From positions 1 to 44,349 of the forward strand of contig CACNYF010000006.1 in assembly GCA_902624535.1 (NCBI GenBank): a stretch of DNA of 44,349 nucleotides. Reading direction: 5' to 3'. This DNA comes from an uncultured Pelagibacteraceae bacterium (lineage in GTDB: Bacteria; Pseudomonadota; Alphaproteobacteria; Pelagibacterales; Pelagibacteraceae). Positions 28,024 to 35,442 of the stretch are shown piece by piece. The notes below the pieces were generated by a model that ran no database searches, was not told where the DNA came from, and saw only the letters and a list, made by a program, of their open reading frames with translations. Made by a program: the position numbers and the translations under genes. Numbering within the stretch: the first letter of the stretch is position 1; every line of letters starts with the position of its first letter.

Positions 28024-28467
28024 ACAAGTAAGGATCTATCAATTTTCAACTCACTTCGGCCTTTCTCAATTGGTTTTGACGATATGTTTGACCAATTCGA
28101 AAGCATGTTGGGCAATGGTGGTTTAAGTATGCAATCAAACTACCCACCTTACAATATAAGAAGAACTGGCAAAGATAACTACTCAATTGAGGTTGCTTTA
28201 GCTGGTTTTAGCAAAAAAGATGTTGAGGTAGAGTTTGAAGATAATCTGTTAACTGTAAGAACTAAACAAGTTGATAGAAGTGAAAACAAAAACCAAGATG
28301 GAGAGATAATCCACAAAGGTATATCGCAAAGACAATTTGCGAGATCATTCACAATTGCTGATGATGTAAAAGTGAATGGCGCAGAGTTAAAAGATGGTCT
28401 TTTAACAATTGCATGTGAAAGGATTATTCCGGAACATAAAAAAAAGAAACTTATTGAAATTAAATAA
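28021..28467 (+). CDS. Small heat shock protein, Hsp20/IbpA family
   Basis: The start is the ATG at 28021, because a perfect AAAGGAGG sits 5 bases upstream; the frame is open to a TTG at 27997 that lies inside the leader. This gives 148 residues. The alpha-crystallin domain runs from about residue 38 to 132: YPPYNIRRTGKDNYSIEVALAGFSKKDVEVE, then GISQRQFARSFTIADDV and GAELKDGLLTI. The last few residues KKLIEIK contain the I-x-I-type anchor. It is a holdase, probably controlled by RpoH and by its leader RNA. A strong hairpin follows its stop. Confidence 0.93.
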   Translation: MTSKDLSIFNSLRPFSIGFDDMFDQFESMLGNGGLSMQSNYPPYNIRRTGKDNYSIEVALAGFSKKDVEVEFEDNLLTVRTKQVDRSENKNQDGEIIHKGISQRQFARSFTIADDVKVNGAELKDGLLTIACERIIPEHKKKKLIEIK

Positions 28468-28475
28468 GTACCTTG

Positions 28476-28498
28476 CTTGTGGGGCTAGTCCCCACAAG
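28476..28498. terminator. Strong hairpin between convergent hsp20 and lipoprotein genes
   Basis: A perfect 9-bp inverted repeat, CTTGTGGGG (28476-28484) with CCCCACAAG (28490-28498), has loop CTAGT. It lies 8 bp after the hsp20 stop and 1 bp before the stop of the convergent lipoprotein gene. No T run follows on either strand, so it may be a bidirectional terminator helped by Rho or a stabilising 3' hairpin of the mRNA. It is an exceptionally GC-rich structure for this genome. Confidence 0.65.
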
Positions 28499-28499
28499 A

Positions 28500-28832
28500 C
28501 TAAATACATCCACTAGAGCTAAATCCGATAATAACCCCTGATGCATTCACCTCAAATTTTCTTTCACAAGGAATTCCATACTTTTTTGTTTTGTAGATAA
28601 GCATTTCATTTCCAAGTTCATTGACAAAATCTTCTGATGGTGAGCCTAATTCTAATCTCATCTCATTAACTTCTTTGCCAACGAATTGACCAAATTTTTC
28701 ATTCTCTTTTTCAGCCACTTCATCAGATTTCTTTTTAATTGTCTGGCATCCAGTTAAAAAAATTATTGTTAATGCGATAAACAGAGCAATAAGTTTTTTT
28801 GATAAAGTATTATTTTTAATAGCAATAATCAT
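28500..28832 (-). CDS. Small lipoprotein, unknown function
   Basis: This 110-residue protein has a lipobox LTGC (Cys29) after a basic and hydrophobic signal. The mature part reads as a small domain with GKEVNEMRLELGSPSEDFVNE and MLIYKTKKYGIPCERKF, ending in GVIIGFSSSGC; the Gly/Pro turn and the pair of Cys (residues 91 and 109) suggest a disulfide. This resembles BamE/OmlA-like small lipoproteins only loosely and I do not assign it. The start could also be at an internal residue, because the first 10 residues are not needed for the signal. The gene converges on hsp20. Confidence 0.7.
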   Translation of the reverse strand: MIIAIKNNTLSKKLIALFIALTIIFLTGCQTIKKKSDEVAEKENEKFGQFVGKEVNEMRLELGSPSEDFVNELGNEMLIYKTKKYGIPCERKFEVNASGVIIGFSSSGCI

Positions 28833-28860
28833 TAATACATACTTAAAGTTGAATTATGTT

Positions 28861-28896
28861 AACAATTTGTTCAAAACTTTCATTAAATTGTTTGAA
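28861..28896. repeat. Inverted repeat upstream of the BMP transporter operon
   Basis: AACAATTT (28861-28868) and AAATTGTT (28885-28892) form an 8-bp inverted repeat with a 16-base spacer. It is nested with TTCAAA (28870-28875) and TTTGAA (28891-28896). It lies in the 138-bp spacer between the divergent lipoprotein gene and the ABC operon, about 75 bp before the operon ATG. It could be an operator, but in sequence this AT-rich such repeats also arise by chance. I see no confident -35/-10 pair beside it. Confidence 0.3.
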
Positions 28897-28970
28897 TTTA
28901 ATACAAATTTGAAAAGATAGGAAATTTTAAAGATTATTGAGTTATTGATTTATTGTATTAAAGAAATGCT

Positions 28971-30470
28971 ATGGCAACAGACTTGAGAATATCAAATATA
29001 TCAAAAATATATCCAGGATGTGTAGCTAACGATAATGTATCTCTTCAATTTAAAAGCGGAAAAATATATGCATTATTAGGAGAGAACGGAGCTGGCAAGT
29101 CCACATTGGTAAAAATTTTGTCTGGTGTAATAAGCCCAGATAACGGTGAGGTTTTTTTAAATGAAAAAAATTTAAAATTAAGTTCTCCACTAGATGCCAA
29201 AAAAAATAAAATTGGAATGGTTTTTCAACATTTCAATTTATTTGAAACTTTATCAGTATTTGAAAACTTAAGTATAGATGCAACTGAAGATAATAAAAGT
29301 TTAAGGGTAAGAATAAATGAAATATTAAAAAAATATAATTTTAATATTGACCTTGATGTTCCTGTATTAAATTTATCAGCAGGACAAAAACAAAAAGTTG
29401 AGATTATAAGATGTCTTTTAAGAAGCCCTAAAGTTCTAATCATGGACGAACCTACATCTGTTTTGACTGAGCAGGAAACAGAGGAATTATTTATATCTTT
29501 AAAAAAATTCTGTGATGAAGGAATATTAATTATTTACATAACTCACAAATTAAAAGAAGTTTTGTCTTTATGCGATGAGGTTGCAGTAATGCGAAAAGGC
29601 AAGGTTGTATCTGTTAGCCAAACACAAAATGAAAAAGTTGAAACTCTCGCAAATAAGATGGTTGGTCAAAAACTAGCGAAAATTAAGAAAAAAATTAATT
29701 TTTCCAAAAATAAAGATGAAATATTTAAAGTAAAACATTTAAATTTTTATAGCGATGATCCTTTTGAAACAAATTTAGTTAATCTAAATTTTTCTGTGAA
29801 GAAAGGAGAATGTTTGGGTATAGCGGGAATTTCGGGCAATGGTCAAAACGAACTCTTTCAAATTTTGAGTGGGGAAATAATTACACCTAATACATCAATC
29901 ATTTTTCGAAATAAGGAAATTGCTAAACTAAATCCAAAGCAACGACGAGAGTATTTAATGGCTTTTTCCCCAGAAGATAGAATATCTCAAGCAGCTGTAC
30001 CTGAATTAAAAATTTATGAAAACGTTGCTTTAAATAATTTCAAGTCGTCAAATTTTTTTGAAAAAGGTTTGGTAAATGAAAGAAAAATTAAAGAACATTC
30101 AAAGAAAATATTGTCTGATTTTTCAGTAAATACTGACAACGTAGAATTAAAAAGTCAATTTCTATCAGGTGGAAATTTACAAAAACTTATTTTAGGAAGA
30201 GAATTAATCACAGCTCCAGAATTATTAATTTGTTACAATCCAACATGGGGGCTCGATGTGGGTGCTATCAATTATATTCATGAAACACTTATAAAAATTA
30301 ATGATCAAGAAAAATCAACAATTTTAATTTCTACAGATACGGAGGAACTATTAAAACTTAGCGATAGAATTGCAGTTATTTATAAAGGCAAACTTTCAAA
30401 AATAATGCCTTCAGATGAAGTGACTCCAGAAAAATTAGGAATTCTAATGGGTGGAGGATCTATTGATTAG
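28971..30470 (+). CDS. BMP-type ABC transporter, duplicated ATP-binding protein
   Basis: This 499-residue ATPase of the simple-sugar/nucleoside importer class carries two ABC modules. Module 1 has Walker A GENGAGKST (38-46), signature LSAGQKQKV (about 137-145) and Walker B VLIMDEPTS (about 155-163). Module 2 has the degenerate Walker A GISGNGQNE (about 285-293), signature LSGGNLQKL (about 398-406) and the altered B motif PTWGLDVGA, as in NupO/YufO and RbsA proteins. It starts at an ATG with a weak AAAGAA ribosome site. The tail overlaps the permease gene. It powers import of the solute bound by the downstream BMP lipoprotein-like receptor. Confidence 0.95.
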   Translation: MATDLRISNISKIYPGCVANDNVSLQFKSGKIYALLGENGAGKSTLVKILSGVISPDNGEVFLNEKNLKLSSPLDAKKNKIGMVFQHFNLFETLSVFENLSIDATEDNKSLRVRINEILKKYNFNIDLDVPVLNLSAGQKQKVEIIRCLLRSPKVLIMDEPTSVLTEQETEELFISLKKFCDEGILIIYITHKLKEVLSLCDEVAVMRKGKVVSVSQTQNEKVETLANKMVGQKLAKIKKKINFSKNKDEIFKVKHLNFYSDDPFETNLVNLNFSVKKGECLGIAGISGNGQNELFQILSGEIITPNTSIIFRNKEIAKLNPKQRREYLMAFSPEDRISQAAVPELKIYENVALNNFKSSNFFEKGLVNERKIKEHSKKILSDFSVNTDNVELKSQFLSGGNLQKLILGRELITAPELLICYNPTWGLDVGAINYIHETLIKINDQEKSTILISTDTEELLKLSDRIAVIYKGKLSKIMPSDEVTPEKLGILMGGGSID

Positions 30471-31542
30471 AATTGAAAAAAGAAATGATGTTCCAACGAC
30501 ATTGTATTTTTTTACTCCATTTATTGCAATCATTCTAACAATTATAGGTGGTGGTATTATTTTCTATGCTTTAGGTTTTAATCCAGTTGAAGCACTTAAG
30601 TTTTATTTTATAACACCTATTTCTAATTTATATGGCTTTAGTGAATTATTACTTAAGGCAACGCCATTATGTTTAATTGCCATTGGTTTATCATTTTGTT
30701 TCAAAAGTAATAATTGGAATATTGGTGCTGAAGGACAATTAACATTTGGAGCAATTGTAGGAGGGGGTGTTGCTCTTTTATTTTATAATCAAGAAGGATT
30801 TTACATATTACCTTTAATTATTATCGCAGGAGCAATTGGAGGAATGATTTTTGCACTTATTCCTGCAATTCTTAAAACTTATTTTAATACTAACGAGATT
30901 TTAGTTAGTCTGATGTTAGTTTATGTCTCAAAGTTAATTTTAGATTACTTGGTAGTTGGTCCATGGAGTAATCCAGAGGGATTTAATTTTCCTGAAACAA
31001 GACAATTTAGCGACTCTTCTAGAATGCCACTGTTATTTGAGGGTTTAAGAATTCATGCAGGAATATTTATCGCTCTTGCAGCAGTTCTCGTTAGTTGGTT
31101 TGTTCTATATAAAACTTATTTAGGCTTTCAGATTAAAGTGTCTGGTCTAAGTTTAAAAACTGCAAAATATGCGGGCTTTAAAGGAAAAACTATGATTTTG
31201 ATTGTTTTCATGATTAGTGGCGCTTGTGCGGGATTGGCTGGTGTTGGGGAAATTACTGGACCTATTGGACAACTTCATAGAATGATATCTCCAGATTATG
31301 GTTTTACAGCAATTATTGTTGCTTTTTTAGGTCGTCTTAATCCATTTGGTATAATATTCGCGTCATTAGTAGTTTCTTTGACTTATTTAGGCGCAGAAAC
31401 AGCTCAAATTTTTTTACAAATACCTCAATATACTGGTCAAGTATTTCAGGGTATGATCTTATTTTTCTTACTCGCATCTGATTATTTACTTTTTTTCAAA
31501 ATTAAATTTCAAAATTTTAGTAAAAATGAGCTTAGACATTAG
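30463..31542 (+). CDS. BMP-type ABC transporter permease 1 (NupP/YufP-like)
   Basis: I prefer the TTG at 30463 because GGAGG (30453-30457) sits 5 bases ahead of it; a GTG at 30451 is in frame but would be part of that Shine-Dalgarno itself. The resulting 359 residues begin LIRIEKRND, resembling the usual L-EKR opening of this family. There are about eight to ten membrane helices, and the conserved NNWNIGAEGQL motif (about 77-87), NEILVSLMLVY and GFTAIIVAFLGRLNPFGI. It is a membrane subunit that pairs with the next gene. Overlaps: 8 bp with the ATPase gene and 17 bp with permease 2. Confidence 0.92.
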   Translation: MIRIEKRNDVPTTLYFFTPFIAIILTIIGGGIIFYALGFNPVEALKFYFITPISNLYGFSELLLKATPLCLIAIGLSFCFKSNNWNIGAEGQLTFGAIVGGGVALLFYNQEGFYILPLIIIAGAIGGMIFALIPAILKTYFNTNEILVSLMLVYVSKLILDYLVVGPWSNPEGFNFPETRQFSDSSRMPLLFEGLRIHAGIFIALAAVLVSWFVLYKTYLGFQIKVSGLSLKTAKYAGFKGKTMILIVFMISGACAGLAGVGEITGPIGQLHRMISPDYGFTAIIVAFLGRLNPFGIIFASLVVSLTYLGAETAQIFLQIPQYTGQVFQGMILFFLLASDYLLFFKIKFQNFSKNELRH

Positions 31543-32458
31543 CTTTATTGGTATTTTAATAGGATCGATTATGGCATCTTCAGTGCCGCTAATTCTTGCT
31601 GCGTCAGGTGAATTAATAACTGAAAGATCTGGTGTCTTGAATTTAGGCGTAGAGGGAATGATGATAATAGGAGCAATTTCTGGTTTTGCTTTAATGGTAA
31701 TAACAGATAACCTTTTTATTGCAATTATTGGATCAATGTTGTCTGGTGTTGTAATTTCATTAATATTTGGATTTTTAACACAATCACTGCTGACAAATCA
31801 TGTTGCAACCGGATTAGCACTAACAATTTTTGGTATTGGTCTTTCAGCAATGCTTGGAAAAGATTTTGTTGGTATTCCTGGAAAAGATTTTCCAATTTTA
31901 TTTTCAAGTTTAAGAGAAAGTGTTCCTTTTTTTGGTCCAATACTATTTGGACATTCAATAATTTTATATTTCGCGTTTGTCTTGCCATTTTTAACAAGTT
32001 ATTTTTTAAAAAAAACAAAGTTAGGTCTAATTGTTAGAGCTGTCGGTGATTCGCCTGTTTCGGCATCAAATCAAGGTATTAATGTTATTCTGGTTAGATA
32101 CTGTTGTATTCTTTATGGAGGAGGCTTGTGTGGTTTAGCTGGAGCTTATTTATCTTTAATATACACTCCACAGTGGATTGAAAATATGACGGCCGGTAGA
32201 GGATGGATAGCATTAGCGTTAGTTGTATTTGCAACCTGGAGTCCAATAAAAGTTTTAATTGGTGCAATAATTTTTGGTGGAATATCAATATTGCAATTAC
32301 ATATGCAGGCTGTTGGATTTAGAATTCCAGTTCAATTTTTAATTGCACTACCTTACCTGATGACAATAATAGTTTTAGTTGTAATCTCCCGCGATAGTAG
32401 AAAAATAAAACTAAACACTCCAACTTCTTTAGGAAGAATATTCTATAAAGAAAAGTAA
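31526..32458 (+). CDS. BMP-type ABC transporter permease 2 (NupQ/YufQ-like)
   Basis: This 310-residue membrane protein has the second-permease signature SGELITERSGVLNLGVEGMM (about 30-49) and the later GGGLCGLAGAYLSL with GRGWIALALVVFATWSP (about 225-241), both typical of nucleoside importer permeases. The start ATG is inside the end of permease 1 (17-bp overlap), so translation is coupled. It is the last gene before a T-rich spacer with a weak terminator, downstream of which lies the receptor gene. Confidence 0.93.
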   Translation: MSLDISFIGILIGSIMASSVPLILAASGELITERSGVLNLGVEGMMIIGAISGFALMVITDNLFIAIIGSMLSGVVISLIFGFLTQSLLTNHVATGLALTIFGIGLSAMLGKDFVGIPGKDFPILFSSLRESVPFFGPILFGHSIILYFAFVLPFLTSYFLKKTKLGLIVRAVGDSPVSASNQGINVILVRYCCILYGGGLCGLAGAYLSLIYTPQWIENMTAGRGWIALALVVFATWSPIKVLIGAIIFGGISILQLHMQAVGFRIPVQFLIALPYLMTIIVLVVISRDSRKIKLNTPTSLGRIFYKEK

Positions 32459-32492
32459 TGTTAGCTATTCGAAAATAAACATTTTTTTTTTT
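32459..32492 (+). terminator. Weak hairpin and T-run between permease 2 and the BMP receptor gene
   Basis: TGTT (32459-32462) can pair with AACA and TATT with AATA around a CGAA-type loop, giving a weak AT stem that is followed by a run of eleven T's (32482-32492). It starts right after the permease stop codon. It could be a partial terminator that separates expression of the membrane and ATPase genes from the receptor. The stem is weak, so confidence is low. Confidence 0.35.
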
Positions 32493-32545
32493 ATATTTTT
32501 GATTAACTTAAAAACATCATAAAAAAAATTTAGAGGGGAAATCAA

Positions 32546-33610
32546 ATGTATAAAAACTTTTTGAGATACTTAATTTCTGCAATTTTTTTAATTACTTTTA
32601 GTATAAGTGCAAAAGCAGACTTTAAGGTTGGATTCGTATACATCGGTCCAACAGGAGACCATGGTTGGACATACCAACATGATGAAGGAAGAAAAGCTGT
32701 TGAAGCTGCTGGGATAAAAACTACTTATGTAGAAAGTGTTAAATATGGTGCTGATGCAGAGAGAGTAATTAGACAACTTGCTCAATCAGGCCATGACCTG
32801 ATATTTACCACTAGCTTTGGATATATGGACGCGACCAACAAAGTCGCCAAAGACTTTCCGAACGTAAAATTTGAGCATGCAACTGGATACAAAAGAGAAC
32901 ACTCAAATGTTTCAACTTATTCTGCTAGATTTTATCAAGGAAGAACTATTTTGGGTCATATTGCTGGAAAATTAACAAAAACTAACACTATTGGCTACAT
33001 AGCATCATTTCCTATTCCTGAAGTTATAAGAGGAATAAACGCAATGACTTTAGCTGCTCAAAAAGTAAATCCTAATATCAAAACAAAAATAGTTTGGGTA
33101 TTTAGTTGGTATGATCCTGGCAAGGAAGCCGAAGCGGCGCAAGCATTAATTGATCAAGGTGCAGACATAATAATGCAACATACAGATAGTACAGCACCAG
33201 TCCAAACTGCAGAAAAAGCTGGAATTTGGTCATTTGGACAAGCAAGTGACATGCAGAGATTTGCGCCAAAATCAATTTTAACATCAATTATTGACGATTG
33301 GGCTCCTTATTATGTTCAAAGAGCGATTGCTGCAAGAGATGGAACATGGAGTCAACAAGATACTTGGCATGGATTAAAAGAAGGTATGGTTGCGATGTCA
33401 CCATACAACAAAGGAATGGGCGCTGATCTTGTTAAAGAAGCAGAACAGCTGCAAAAGGATCTAGCATCTGGAAAAATTCACTCTTTCACAGGTCCTATAT
33501 ATGATCAAAAAGGTAACATCCTTGTTGCAGAAGGAAAAGTTGCTGACGACGGAATGTTATTAGGAATGAATGTTTATGTTAAAGGTGTTGAAGGAGACAT
33601 TCCAAAATAA
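32546..33610 (+). CDS. BMP-family periplasmic solute receptor
   Basis: This 354-residue periplasmic protein has a signal peptide of about 24 residues (cleavage after SAKA). The mature protein opens with FKVGFVYIGPTGDHGWTYQHDEG, the BMP/PnrA-type pattern, followed by GADAERVIRQLAQSGHDLIF and ATGYKREHSNVSTYSARFYQG. BMP members of known type bind purine nucleosides or similar. A strong ribosome site GAGGGG lies 7 bases upstream. It lacks a lipobox Cys, so it is soluble in the periplasm. Ligand unknown; the adjacent phosphoribosyltransferase hints at a purine-related solute. It ends at a strong bidirectional terminator. Confidence 0.92.
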   Translation: MYKNFLRYLISAIFLITFSISAKADFKVGFVYIGPTGDHGWTYQHDEGRKAVEAAGIKTTYVESVKYGADAERVIRQLAQSGHDLIFTTSFGYMDATNKVAKDFPNVKFEHATGYKREHSNVSTYSARFYQGRTILGHIAGKLTKTNTIGYIASFPIPEVIRGINAMTLAAQKVNPNIKTKIVWVFSWYDPGKEAEAAQALIDQGADIIMQHTDSTAPVQTAEKAGIWSFGQASDMQRFAPKSILTSIIDDWAPYYVQRAIAARDGTWSQQDTWHGLKEGMVAMSPYNKGMGADLVKEAEQLQKDLASGKIHSFTGPIYDQKGNILVAEGKVADDGMLLGMNVYVKGVEGDIPK

Positions 33611-33624
33611 TTTTTAGACAAAAA

Positions 33625-33659
33625 ATAAAAAAGGCCAACTTTGCAAGTTGGCCTTTTTT
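33625..33659. terminator. Strong bidirectional terminator after the BMP gene
   Basis: An 11-bp perfect stem, AAGGCCAACTT (33631-33641) with AAGTTGGCCTT (33645-33655), has a 3-base loop TGC and is flanked by A's on the left and T's on the right, extending the stem. It gives U-runs on both strands, so it can end the BMP transcript and the convergent phosphoribosyltransferase transcript, whose stop codon begins at 33660. Confidence 0.95.
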
Positions 33660-34181
33660 TTATGAGTGTTTTTTTTTTAAACCATTGATGTCTATTTCAT
33701 CATAATATTCTGATGGTTGAACTATCCACGGATCACCATCTAGCAAGATTGGGCAAAAATCTGGTGTAAAAGAAGAAGATTTTTTTTTCCAAAGACACGC
33801 TGTTTTTATTTCTTGAATATGGTTTTTTACTGGAGCGTAATTTTTTAACCATTTGATACTTTCATTTAATGTAAGTCCAGTATCAGATAAATCATCAACT
33901 AATAAAACATTTTTAAAGTCTTCATTTTTAGCTATCGAACTTATGTCTCTTGCAAAAATAAGTTCGCCCTGTTTATTTTCTACAGTTTCTCCAGAATAAC
34001 TTTGAATAACAACATAAGCAGTAGGCAGCTTAAATATTCTTGAAAGCATGTCAATTATAGGTGCGGCACCTCTCATTATTCCAACTAAAACAGATGGTTT
34101 ATAATTTTTTTCGATTGTAAGAGCTAACTTTTCAACTGCTAATTTATAATCTTCATAATTGATTATTAATTTTTCTGCCAT
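33660..34181 (-). CDS. Purine-type phosphoribosyltransferase
   Basis: The ATG at 34181 (MAEKLII) gives about 173 residues; an ATG at 34196 is also possible. Type I PRTase hallmarks are the PRPP loop in VLLVDDLSDTGLTL (92-105, compare (V/I)DDxxDTG), VGIMRGAAPIIDML (33-46) and a C-terminal WIVQPSEYYDE. The latter Trp and Pro fit base stacking as in xanthine/hypoxanthine transferases. It would convert a free purine base plus PRPP to a nucleotide. The exact base is unclear. It is convergent with the BMP importer and separated from it by the terminator, and divergent from the DUF1330 pair. Confidence 0.8.
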   Translation of the reverse strand: MAEKLIINYEDYKLAVEKLALTIEKNYKPSVLVGIMRGAAPIIDMLSRIFKLPTAYVVIQSYSGETVENKQGELIFARDISSIAKNEDFKNVLLVDDLSDTGLTLNESIKWLKNYAPVKNHIQEIKTACLWKKKSSSFTPDFCPILLDGDPWIVQPSEYYDEIDINGLKKKHS

Positions 34182-34223
34182 AAAATTTGGTAACATAAAA
34201 AAAAAAAATTAAAAAGGAGAATT

Positions 34224-34514
34224 ATGAAAGGTTACTGGATTGCAACTTACACTGAAATTAAAGACCCTGAAAGAATGAAAAAATATGCAGATAAAGCAAA
34301 GGAAGCTGTATTAAAACATTCTGGAAAAATTTTAGCTCGGAGTGCTAATAACATTGCACTTGAGGGTAGAGAAATGGTTAGAATAGCACTTGCAGAGTTC
34401 CCGGACGTGGAAACTGCAAAAAAATGCTACAACTCTGAAGAATATGTTGAGGCAAGAACATATCTTAAAGACAATGTAATTAGAGAACATATGATATTTG
34501 AAGGAATGGAATAA
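34224..34514 (+). CDS. DUF1330 family protein, copy 1
   Basis: This 96-residue protein opens MKGYWIATYTEIKDPERMKKYADKA, the DUF1330 pattern (dimeric alpha/beta, YCII/ABM-like fold). It keeps the later block RIALAEFPDVETAKKCYNSEEYV. The gene has a clear ribosome site, AAAGGAGA, and is 18 bp upstream of a second family member. Function is unknown. It is divergent from the phosphoribosyltransferase gene with about 42 bp between them. Confidence 0.88.
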   Translation: MKGYWIATYTEIKDPERMKKYADKAKEAVLKHSGKILARSANNIALEGREMVRIALAEFPDVETAKKCYNSEEYVEARTYLKDNVIREHMIFEGME

Positions 34515-34532
34515 CTTAGAAAAGGGGCAAAT

Positions 34533-34829
34533 ATGAAGGCATATTGGGTGAGTTTGTATACAGAGATTTTAGACCAAGATAACCTAAAAAAATATGGAGA
34601 AAATGCAATACCAGTTATAAAAAAATTTGGTGGTTCTCCTGTAGTTAGGGGAGGCAAACTAAAATATTATAGTGGTGACAAAATATTAAGGACCGTCATT
34701 TGGGAATTTCCCAGTTATGATAAGGCCATATCTTGTCATGACTCAGAAGATTATTTAAAAGCTTGGTCTTATGCAGAACAAACTACAAAAAGACATATGT
34801 TTATCGTGGAGGGTGCTAATACTGAATAG
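34533..34829 (+). CDS. DUF1330 family protein, copy 2
   Basis: This 98-residue protein is a paralogue of the preceding gene: both start MKxYWxxxYTEI.D and both contain a WEFP/AEFP block and a C-terminal HMxxxEG ending. The middle differs strongly (residues 30-55), so the duplication is old. It has an AAAGGGG-type ribosome site. Its last 14 bp overlap the end of the convergent AlkA-like gene. Function unknown. Confidence 0.87.
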   Translation: MKAYWVSLYTEILDQDNLKKYGENAIPVIKKFGGSPVVRGGKLKYYSGDKILRTVIWEFPSYDKAISCHDSEDYLKAWSYAEQTTKRHMFIVEGANTE

Positions 34830-35442
34830 TATCATCATCAATTGAACGCCATAAATACCAAGTGGCAACAGAACAATATGGAGAAAATCTTTTTTGAAGT
34901 TTTTTTACAAAAGTTTCAGGTGGAAAATATTTTTTTTTATAGTTATTTGATATTGCTCTTAATAATCCAATGTCCTGAACTGGCCAGATATTAGATCTAT
35001 TATAAGTAAATAACAAAATCATCTCTGCTGACCATCTTCCTATCTGTCTTAAAGTTGATAGATATATAATGGCTTCTTCATCGTTCATTTTCGGAATTAA
35101 TCTTGGGTTAAAATTTTTATCTTTAAATTTTTGAGACATTTCCAAGATACCCCTTATTTTTTGACGACTAAGACCACATTTTTTTAGTTGTGATGTTTTT
35201 AGCTTGGAAACAGTTTTTGGATTAATTTTTTTTTTACATGCCAATTCAAATTTTTTAAAGACAGAGTCTGCAGCAGCAACACTTATTTGTTGTCCTATTA
35301 TACTTTTGCATAAAGAATAAAAAATATCTTTTCTAGTAGTTAAATTATTATCTTTATATTTTTTAATTAATGATCTCATAATACTATCTTTTTTTGAAAG
35401 ATATGTTCTAGCTTTTTTCCAATATGTCGGTGCCTTACTCAT
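34816..35442 (-). CDS. DNA-3-methyladenine glycosylase II-like (AlkA, HhH-GPD)
   Basis: The 208-residue HhH-GPD protein is in the AlkA/MagIII-like group of base-excision glycosylases. The helix-hairpin-helix is LRQIGRWSAEMILLF (about 131-145), and the catalytic Asp is in WPVQDIGLLRAI (about 153-164). The N-terminal block SLCKSIIGQQISVAAADSVF (about 43-62) is also typical. There is no C-terminal Cys4 iron-sulfur cluster, which separates it from MutY/Nth. It probably removes alkylated bases. Its start overlaps the EamA gene by 8 bp. Confidence 0.88.
   Translation of the reverse strand: MSKAPTYWKKARTYLSKKDSIMRSLIKKYKDNNLTTRKDIFYSLCKSIIGQQISVAAADSVFKKFELACKKKINPKTVSKLKTSQLKKCGLSRQKIRGILEMSQKFKDKNFNPRLIPKMNDEEAIIYLSTLRQIGRWSAEMILLFTYNRSNIWPVQDIGLLRAISNNYKKKYFPPETFVKKLQKRFSPYCSVATWYLWRSIDDDTIQY

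Noticed and set aside
31725..32018. 97-codon open frame antisense to permease 2
   Set aside because: Leu/Gln-rich shadow of membrane-protein codons; no supporting signal.
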